Assembly (NCBI GenBank): GCA_937907405.1
Contig: CALCIC010000272.1
Coordinates: forward strand, 1 to 8,427
DNA: 8,427 nt
Direction: 5' to 3'
From: an uncultured Isosphaeraceae bacterium
GTDB lineage: Bacteria > Planctomycetota > Planctomycetia > Isosphaerales > Isosphaeraceae
Below are positions 1-4,865 of the stretch, piece after piece (position 1 is the first letter of the stretch; every line of letters begins with the position of its first letter). The notes under the pieces were generated by a model that was not told where the DNA came from, did not search any database, and saw only the letters and a program-made list of their open reading frames with translations. A program made the position numbers and the translations under genes.

Positions 1-1
1 G

Positions 2-259
2 GTGGGGACGCTGACCGAGACGCTCGACGCGCTGTTGGTCGCGCGTCGGCACGGTTTCCGCCCGGTGGTTTCGGCGCGGTCGGGCGAGACCGAGGACGCG
101 ACGATCGCCGACCTCGCCGTCGGGACGGCCGCCGGCCAGATCAAGATCGGCTCCGTCGCTCGATCGGAGCGCCTCGCCAAGTACAACCGCCTCCTCCGCA
201 TCGAGGAAGCCCTCGGCCCCGACGCCCCGTTCGCCGAGCGAGGGACGCTGGGTCGTTGA
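2..259 (+). CDS. eno: Enolase (phosphopyruvate hydratase), C-terminal part, 5' end cut by the contig start
   Basis: Enolase interconverts 2-phosphoglycerate and phosphoenolpyruvate in cytoplasmic glycolysis. The 85 visible residues are the C-terminal end of the TIM-barrel domain and align closely, from memory, with E. coli enolase (about 430 residues): the segment around SGETED (residues 28-33), then TIADLAVGTAAGQIK, then RSERLAKYN and RIEEALG. The gene is open at the left edge. The GTG at base 2 is an internal valine codon (VGTLTET is internal in the family), so roughly 345 codons are missing. It ends in CGT TGA at 254-259. An oddity is that the residue before the conserved Arg-Ser of the active-site loop is alanine (SARSGETED), where the E. 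coli and yeast enzymes have histidine (yeast His373). It could be the housekeeping enolase or a divergent paralogue. The family call is firm, the paralogue question is open. The gene is convergent with the sigma-factor gene. Confidence 0.93.
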   Translation: MGTLTETLDALLVARRHGFRPVVSARSGETEDATIADLAVGTAAGQIKIGSVARSERLAKYNRLLRIEEALGPDAPFAERGTLGR

Positions 260-496
260 TATCTCACCTGTCACGGACGTCCTCAAATTACCAGCCCGAC
301 GCGCAAGCGAGGGAATGATCGATACTGACTGCCACGAATGTCACGAGCCTCCCAAGGCGCTCCCCTCGCTTGCGCGTCGGGCTGGTATTTCGGCGCCCAC
401 GACTTTCCGGATCAGCGACGGGACGCCCGCCAAGCCTTGCCAAACGACCCGTCGCGGTGGCCGCCCTCGAAAGACGTGACAGGTGAGAGGTCAACG
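254..496. repeat. Outer inverted repeat enclosing the whole intergenic region between two convergent genes
   Basis: TCTCACCTGTCACG at 262-275 has its exact reverse complement at 475-488. After two mismatched bases the symmetry continues for six more bases (TCAACG at 491-496 against CGTTGA at 254-259). The arms are thus 22 bases with 20 matching. Each outer end contains the stop codon of the flanking gene, since both genes finish with CGT TGA followed two bases later by the repeat. I see no target-site duplication and no transposase. It could be a miniature mobile element, a duplicated gene end, or a very long-stemmed convergent terminator. Confidence 0.75.
289..387. repeat. Perfect 25-base inverted repeat with 49-base spacer, probable dispersed planctomycete palindrome
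   Basis: The left arm at 289-313 (starting TACCAGCCCGAC) is the exact reverse complement of the right arm at 363-387. The spacer is 314-362. The pair sits off-centre inside the outer inverted repeat (13 bases to the left outer arm, 87 to the right). From memory, this CGCTTGCGCGTCGGGCTGG core recurs between genes of planctomycete genomes and gives rise to spurious predicted peptides with SPTRKRGE or ACASGWY. I cannot verify copy number here. In RNA either strand would fold into a strong hairpin, but no U-tract follows it. Confidence 0.8.
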
Positions 497-2191
497 CGGC
501 TCGTCGAGTCGTTCCACGATCTTCCGTAGCTGCGCCTCGACCGTCCTGAGCCGTCGTTCGAGTCGTTCGACTTTTCCTTCAAGCCCCGGCGCGCCCTCTG
601 GATGATCGGACGCCTCGGCGTCATTGTCTTTCGTCTCCAGCGAAGTCGCGGGCGATCGACCGTCCTTCTCGTTCTGGAACTTCGGATCGCGAAAAACGAC
701 CAGGAGGTCGCCAGTCTGAAGTCTGTAATTGGTCGAGGCGTCGCCGCCGAACGTGATCTTGTCGAGATGGACGGGCAGCTTCTGCTTTCCCCCGTCCGCG
801 TCTTGCCGCACGAGAAAGACGCGGTGGAGGTCCGACATGGACGTCAGCCCACCGGCGAAGGACACCGCGTCGAGAATCGTCTCATTCCCGGTGAGCACGA
901 ATCGGCCCGGCCTGGGAACCTCGCCGACAACACGGTAGGTCTTGCTATTATACGCCGCGACGTCGACGAGGACGCGGTCGGAGTCCTTGGGGTCGACCCG
1001 CTTGATTTCATGCGCGACGAGATCCTCCTTACGCAACCCTAGCTGGTCATCCGTCAAATATTTCCTCATATGCAGAATGATTTTTTCCTTGATTTCGGGG
1101 ATCGTGAGCCCCGCAACCGGCACTTGCCCGTAGAATTCAAAGGAGATCGTGCCGTCAAGACGCACCAAATACTTGCCCGAGAGGGGCCGTCCCGGTAAAG
1201 ACTGGAGCACCTCCACGCGGAGCAAGTCGGGCGGTTCGACAATGTAATCCTTCACCGTTGGTCTGGGCGGCGTCCTTTCTCGCACCAGCACGCCGTTTTC
1301 CTTAGGAGAGGACCTATCCTCGGGCTCGGATCTGCTGGCCGTCTGCGCCCCAAGGCCCAGACCGATCGAAGCCGCCAGAACCAGGCACGTCGGCGCCGCA
1401 ACCATTCCGACTTTCATCATGATCATCCTCCTTGCAACCTGAAGTGTGAGACCCGCGACGTGCGCCGCGGCGACGTTGGAGACGACCTGGCCCGAGGCGA
1501 CCTTTGCGGCGGCCTGGACGGTGCTTTGGACAAGGGCCGAGGACAGGGGAAGGACGGCCGGCGCCGGATCGACGTCGGAGACGCCTCGACGGACGAGCCG
1601 TTTTCGGAGCAGGCCCCGCGCCCGGGCCATCCGGCTGCGGACCGTTCCGAGGGGGCAGTTCAGCCGCGCGGCGGCCTGTTCGTGGGTCAGGCCCTCCCAG
1701 TAGCAGAGGACGACGACCGATCGGTAGCGGTCGGGCAGGCGGAGGACTTCCTCTTGCACCGCCAGATCGTGAAACGCCGAGTCGTCGGGCGCGGAGACGA
1801 CGGCGAGCCGCATCATCCCGCGCTCATGCTTCCGCCGCTTCGCGGCCTCGACCCGCGATCGGGCCGAGACGCGGGCGGCGACGCCGTAGAGCCAGCTTCC
1901 GATCGCGTCGTGGTTGCGGATCGTCCGGAACCTCCTGACCAGCACCAAAAACGTCGCCTGGAAGGCGTCCTCGGCGTCGTGCGGGTCGTTCAACACGTTG
2001 CGGCAGACGCGCAGGACCATCGGCCCGTGCCGGGTCACGAGCGCCTGGAACGACGCCTCGGCCTCTTCGAACGACGACCGGGAGATCCGGGCGATCAGTT
2101 CCCGGTCGGAAAGCCCGGCGGCCGTCCCCACCTGGAACAGGGTCGTCAAGTCGCGCTGAAGCCGATTGGGCGCGGGCGAACCACCGGCCAT
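491..2191 (-). CDS. ECF-type sigma-70 factor fused through a membrane segment to a Wza-like polysaccharide export/SLBB domain
   Basis: A 566-residue protein. Residues about 45-115 are sigma region 2 (RHGPMVLRVCRNVL, then DAEDAFQATFLVL). Residues about 145-200 are region 4 (LPDRYRSVVVLCYWEG, then the helix-turn-helix GTVRSRMARARGLL). These recruit RNA polymerase to specific promoters. A linker of about 55 residues leads to one hydrophobic segment (about 261-283). Then come a polysaccharide export domain (about 315-380, YIVEPPDLLRVEV and VRLDGTISFEFYGQVPVAGLT) and an SLBB domain (about 417-500, YRVVGEVPRPGRF and DAVSFAGGLT). A charged C-terminal helix (539-563) looks like a coiled coil. The start is supported by AGGAGG at 2198-2203, six bases upstream. 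C-terminal membrane-anchored extensions are typical of planctomycete ECF factors, and no anti-sigma gene is nearby. With the sigma half in the cytoplasm, the export domain should face outward. That it acts as a sensor is inference. An internal start may yield a second product (see 1427-1433). Confidence 0.88.
   Translation of the reverse strand: MAGGSPAPNRLQRDLTTLFQVGTAAGLSDRELIARISRSSFEEAEASFQALVTRHGPMVLRVCRNVLNDPHDAEDAFQATFLVLVRRFRTIRNHDAIGSWLYGVAARVSARSRVEAAKRRKHERGMMRLAVVSAPDDSAFHDLAVQEEVLRLPDRYRSVVVLCYWEGLTHEQAAARLNCPLGTVRSRMARARGLLRKRLVRRGVSDVDPAPAVLPLSSALVQSTVQAAAKVASGQVVSNVAAAHVAGLTLQVARRMIMMKVGMVAAPTCLVLAASIGLGLGAQTASRSEPEDRSSPKENGVLVRERTPPRPTVKDYIVEPPDLLRVEVLQSLPGRPLSGKYLVRLDGTISFEFYGQVPVAGLTIPEIKEKIILHMRKYLTDDQLGLRKEDLVAHEIKRVDPKDSDRVLVDVAAYNSKTYRVVGEVPRPGRFVLTGNETILDAVSFAGGLTSMSDLHRVFLVRQDADGGKQKLPVHLDKITFGGDASTNYRLQTGDLLVVFRDPKFQNEKDGRSPATSLETKDNDAEASDHPEGAPGLEGKVERLERRLRTVEAQLRKIVERLDEPR
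1427..1433 (-). promoter_or_regulatory. Internal Shine-Dalgarno AAGGAGG inside the sigma-fusion gene
   Basis: On the - strand, codons 253-255 (GCA AGG AGG) spell AAGGAGG. Candidate starts follow at codon 256 (no spacing), codon 258 (1418-1420, 6 bases) and codon 259 (9 bases). The 6-base spacing equals that of the gene's own start. The product from codon 258 would have 309 residues and begin MMKVGM followed by a hydrophobic stretch ending near GLGAQTAS, which resembles a signal peptide ahead of a complete export/SLBB protein. That it is used is inference. Confidence 0.5.
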
Positions 2192-2197
2192 TCCATG

Positions 2198-2203
2198 CCT
2201 CCT
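2198..2203 (-). promoter_or_regulatory. Ribosome-binding site of the sigma-fusion gene
   Basis: AGGAGG on the - strand, six bases upstream of the ATG at 2189-2191. It is a full-strength Shine-Dalgarno sequence and fixes the start codon of the sigma-fusion gene. Confidence 0.75.
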
Positions 2204-2289
2204 CGATCGTGGAGCGGTTCGTTCGAGTTTCCTGATAGTGCCAGAAACCCGCGCGGACTATCCATGACTTCGAGGAGAATTCCCTGGTC

Positions 2290-3033
2290 TCAGCCGGTCG
2301 TCCGCGATCCGTGCTTCATCACGGCCGGCTCGATCGCGCCGCCGCGACGCGCCGAGACGCCGTCGGGGGGCGGGGGGGCGAACCGGCGGCTCAGGTCGAT
2401 CAGGAGGAAGAGCCCCGCCGAGGCGGTGACCAGCAAGACCACGGCCGCGACGGGCCAGATCGTCGCCGTCGAGAAGAGGAAGTCCTGATCGCGACTGACC
2501 GTGGCCAGGATGGCGCGCGAGCCGATCAGCGCGGCCCAGATGATGAACAGGATCGCCCACGTCTCGAAGAGCCGGAACCGCCAGGAAGTCGCGGTCGTGG
2601 ACGCGAACGTCAGGCGTCGACGGCCGATCACCGGCTCGTGCGGCGGCTCGGCCCCCTTCAGCAAGAACCGCGGCAGCCGGACGGCCTTGACCGCCGGGGG
2701 GGGCGCCGCGTCGTCGTCGGGCTCGATCGCACCGTCCCAGTCGTCGTCCCAATCATGGGCGTGCGACGCGCGCTCGTCATCATCGTCCGAGTCGAACTCA
2801 TCGGTCAGCGCCTCGATCTCGTAGGACGAGGAGCTGGGGTCCAGCCGGGGGCGGGCGAGGTCGTGGCGAAGATCGCGCCGCGCCCCCTCCTCAATCACGC
2901 CGGGCGTCCGCGCGACCCGCTCGCCGATGGCGAATCGGTGCTGGCATTTGGGACAGCGCGCATGGTGCGGCACCGCGGCCACATATCCCGGCACACGCCC
3001 CGTAAAGCCACAGACCGGACACTCGATGATCAT
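2290..3033 (-). CDS. Zinc-ribbon protein with acidic linker and two membrane helices, function unknown
   Basis: I do not recognise a named family for this 247-residue protein. The N-terminus is a zinc-ribbon of the pattern C5-X2-C8-X18-C27-X2-C30 (CPVCGFTG ... RCPKCQHRF), like the short zinc-finger heads of many planctomycete and myxobacterial membrane proteins. A long, low-complexity linker follows, strongly acidic around residues 74-108 (DSDDDDE, DWDDDWD, EPDDD). Two hydrophobic helices lie at about 156-177 and 188-213. The tail is short, proline- and arginine-rich, and contains a run of prolines coded by long C tracts. Both ends probably face the cytoplasm, as expected for a two-helix protein with a zinc ribbon, but this is inferred. 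It lies 98 bases upstream of the sigma-fusion gene on the same strand, so co-transcription is possible. The ATG at 3031-3033 is preceded by only a weak GAGA. Codon use matches its neighbours. Confidence 0.72.
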   Translation of the reverse strand: MIIECPVCGFTGRVPGYVAAVPHHARCPKCQHRFAIGERVARTPGVIEEGARRDLRHDLARPRLDPSSSSYEIEALTDEFDSDDDDERASHAHDWDDDWDGAIEPDDDAAPPPAVKAVRLPRFLLKGAEPPHEPVIGRRRLTFASTTATSWRFRLFETWAILFIIWAALIGSRAILATVSRDQDFLFSTATIWPVAAVVLLVTASAGLFLLIDLSRRFAPPPPDGVSARRGGAIEPAVMKHGSRTTG

Positions 3034-3110
3034 GAGGATCTCACGCTCGGATCAAATCAACCTTGGAGCGGAGAGACCATGTTACTAATCCGACCCGCGA
3101 CCTCCAACCG

Positions 3111-3144
3111 AAAAATCGCGATAATTCAATTATTCCGACGATTT
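3111..3144. promoter_or_regulatory. AT-rich nested palindrome between the dehydrogenase and zinc-ribbon genes
   Basis: In a GC-rich genome, the 157-base gap 3034-3190 holds an AT-rich island. ATAATT and AATTAT (3121-3126 and 3128-3133) form a 6-base palindrome around one C. Outer arms AAATCG (3113-3118) and CGATTT (3139-3144) enclose it. On the - strand the outer arm is followed by a short T run (3111-3115). It lies 78-111 bases upstream of the zinc-ribbon start, so it could be an operator or promoter region for that gene or a weak terminator for the dehydrogenase gene. I cannot decide. Confidence 0.35.
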
Positions 3145-3190
3145 GTTGCTCGGAACCGACGAAGTCGACCGAACACGACGCCACGTCGCC

Positions 3191-4792
3191 TCAGCGCGGC
3201 GTCGCGTAGGAGGCGACGACCGCCCGGGCGGTTCGAAGGCCGTCGACCGCGGCGCTGATGATGCCTCCCGCATAACCCGCCCCCTCGCCGCAGGGGAACA
3301 GGCCGGCGACGGTCGGACTCTGGCGCGAGACCGGATCGCGGGGGATGCGGACCGGAGAGCTGCCTCGCGATTCCGGGCCGGTCAGCGTGGCGTTCTTGAG
3401 GAACTGGCGATCGAGCCGGCGGTCCATCATCGGCAGCCCTCGAACCAGGGCGAGGGCGACCTTCTCGGGGAGCAACGGGCCCAGGTCGGCGGCGGTCGTC
3501 ATCCCCCGGGTGTAGCTGGAGGGGAGCTTGCCCCGGCTCGATCGGTTGGCGAGGAAGTCGCTCGCCCACTGAATCGGCGCGCCGTAGGATCGTCCGGCGG
3601 CGATGTACGCGGCGCGCTCGTAATGTTGCTGAAAGTGAACGCCGGCCAGCGGATGCGAACCGGATTCGGCCGGATCGATGGTCACGACCAGGCCGCTGTT
3701 GGAGAACGGCGAATCGTGGCGGCTCTCGCTCATGCCGTTGGTGCAGAAGTAGCCCGGCTCGCTGACGCTGGGCATCACGTAGCCGCCGGCGCACATGCAG
3801 AAGGTGAACAGGTCGCAGCTCCCGGCGCGGACCGACATGATGTAGTCGGCCGCCCCCAGGGCCGGGTGCCCCTGCCGGCCGCCGTGGCGCGCCTTGTCGA
3901 TCTGTTCTTGAGGCTGTTCGATCCGGACGCCGAACTGGAACGGCTTGGCCTCGATCGGCACCCCCCGGCGGAGCAGCATGTGGTAGGTGTCGCGGGCGCT
4001 GTGGCCGATCGCCAGGACCGCGGCGTCGGCGGCGATGTAACCCGAGCTGGTGGAGACGCCTCGAAGCCGGCCCTCGGCGAGGTCGAGGTCTTCCACCCGG
4101 CACGAGAACCGGACCTCGCCCCCGAGCTCTTCGAGCTTCCTCCGGAGGGTCCGGACGATGAGCGGGAGCCGGTTCGAGCCGAGGTGGGGGCGATGCTCGT
4201 AAACGATCGACGGCTTGCCGTGGCACTCGGTCAGGATTTCGAGGACGCGATGGACGTCGGGGCCGCCGCTCCGCGAGGTCAGCTTGCCGTCGCTGAACGT
4301 GCCGGCGCCCCCCTCGCCGAACAGGTAGTTGCTCTCCGGGTCGACGAGGCCGCCGGCGTCGAACCCCCGGACGTCGGCGACGCGGTCCTTGACGGCGCGG
4401 CCGCGCTCGAGGATCAGCGGCCGGTAGCCTTGCAGCGCCAGCAGATAGCCGGCGATCAGCCCGGCGGGCCCGGCGCCGATGATCACCGGGCGATGCTCCA
4501 GGGGGCGCCCCCCCGGCTCGGGCCATTCGAAGTGGTCGGCCTGGTAGGGCTGGACGTCGAACCCCAGGGCGGCGACCGCGCGGTCGGCGGCGTCGGCGGG
4601 GAGTTCGACCTCCATCGCGTAGTTGAAGTGGAGGTCGTCGCGGCGCCGCGCGTCGAGGCTCTTGCGGAGGATCCGCCACCCCAGCACGGCGTCGGGGCTG
4701 AGCCGCAGCCGCGCGGCGACCCGCGCCGGCAGCAGCTCCTCGGCGTCGTCCAGTTCGAGGCGGACGTTGTTGATCTTGACCGACGTTTTCAT
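3191..4792 (-). CDS. FAD-dependent dehydrogenase (NAD(P)/FAD oxidoreductase, COG2509 type)
   Basis: A 533-residue flavoprotein, probably cytoplasmic. Residues 1-90 match the small N-terminal domain of the COG2509 family (LDARRRDDLHFNY at 46-58). The FAD-binding Rossmann fold follows, with GAGPAG at 106-111 and the acidic residue ending the second strand at E129 (LILERG). Family-typical motifs come next: GEGGAGTFSDGKL (159-171), PFQFGVRIE (284-292), FCMCAGGYV (331-339) with two close cysteines, SSPVRIPRD (478-486), and the C-terminal FAD motif FPCGEGAGYAGGI (499-511). Length is normal for the family. The substrate of these enzymes is not established to my knowledge. The start at 4790-4792 is chosen because the N-terminal domain is complete from there, although no Shine-Dalgarno sequence precedes it. 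A hairpin lies just upstream (4798-4822), which suggests separate transcription or attenuation. Family is secure, reaction unknown. Confidence 0.87.
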   Translation of the reverse strand: MKTSVKINNVRLELDDAEELLPARVAARLRLSPDAVLGWRILRKSLDARRRDDLHFNYAMEVELPADAADRAVAALGFDVQPYQADHFEWPEPGGRPLEHRPVIIGAGPAGLIAGYLLALQGYRPLILERGRAVKDRVADVRGFDAGGLVDPESNYLFGEGGAGTFSDGKLTSRSGGPDVHRVLEILTECHGKPSIVYEHRPHLGSNRLPLIVRTLRRKLEELGGEVRFSCRVEDLDLAEGRLRGVSTSSGYIAADAAVLAIGHSARDTYHMLLRRGVPIEAKPFQFGVRIEQPQEQIDKARHGGRQGHPALGAADYIMSVRAGSCDLFTFCMCAGGYVMPSVSEPGYFCTNGMSESRHDSPFSNSGLVVTIDPAESGSHPLAGVHFQQHYERAAYIAAGRSYGAPIQWASDFLANRSSRGKLPSSYTRGMTTAADLGPLLPEKVALALVRGLPMMDRRLDRQFLKNATLTGPESRGSSPVRIPRDPVSRQSPTVAGLFPCGEGAGYAGGIISAAVDGLRTARAVVASYATPR

Positions 4793-4797
4793 GGGTG

Positions 4798-4822
4798 AAT
4801 CAATAAGCGGGTCGAAACCCGC
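4798..4822 (-). terminator. Rho-independent terminator-like hairpin with UUCG loop after the phosphatase gene
   Basis: On the - strand, GCGGGT (4822-4817) pairs with ACCCGC (4812-4807) around a TTCG tetraloop. A T-rich tail, TTATTGATT (4806-4798), follows. The structure begins 43 bases after the stop codon of the FHA phosphatase gene and ends 5 bases before the start codon of the dehydrogenase gene. The stem is short (6 pairs, all GC but one) yet the loop is exceptionally stable. It may instead act as an attenuator or cover the dehydrogenase start. Confidence 0.5.
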
Positions 4823-4865
4823 GTTGGAAGGAGAAGGCTCAGCGCGGCCGAACGGACGGAACCGC

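Noticed and set aside
2..4. GTG at base 2 as the start of a short gene
   Set aside because: It is an internal valine of enolase, since the sequence before SGETED continues the family alignment to the left edge.
289..387. CRISPR array or intrinsic terminator
   Set aside because: There are only two arms in opposite orientation, not direct repeats with spacers, and no U-tract follows either arm.
288..529. Short frames inside the intergenic repeat, with peptides such as SPTRKRGE and ACASGWY
   Set aside because: They are translations of the inverted-repeat arms, not genes.
1460..2488. 342-codon frame on the + strand
   Set aside because: It is antisense to the sigma domain and no protein family is visible in it.
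2258..2752. 164-codon frame on the - strand overlapping the zinc-ribbon gene
   Set aside because: It is an arginine/proline-rich shadow of the zinc-ribbon protein, which itself has clear cysteines and membrane helices.
3126..4679. 517-codon frame on the - strand overlapping the dehydrogenase gene
   Set aside because: It is the same strand in another frame and gives an arginine/proline-rich product without recognisable domains.
3143..4798. Long open frame of 551 codons on the + strand
   Set aside because: It lies opposite the FAD dehydrogenase gene, whose motifs are unmistakable. The antisense product is low-complexity and alanine/arginine-rich with no motif. High GC removes stop codons from the opposite frames.
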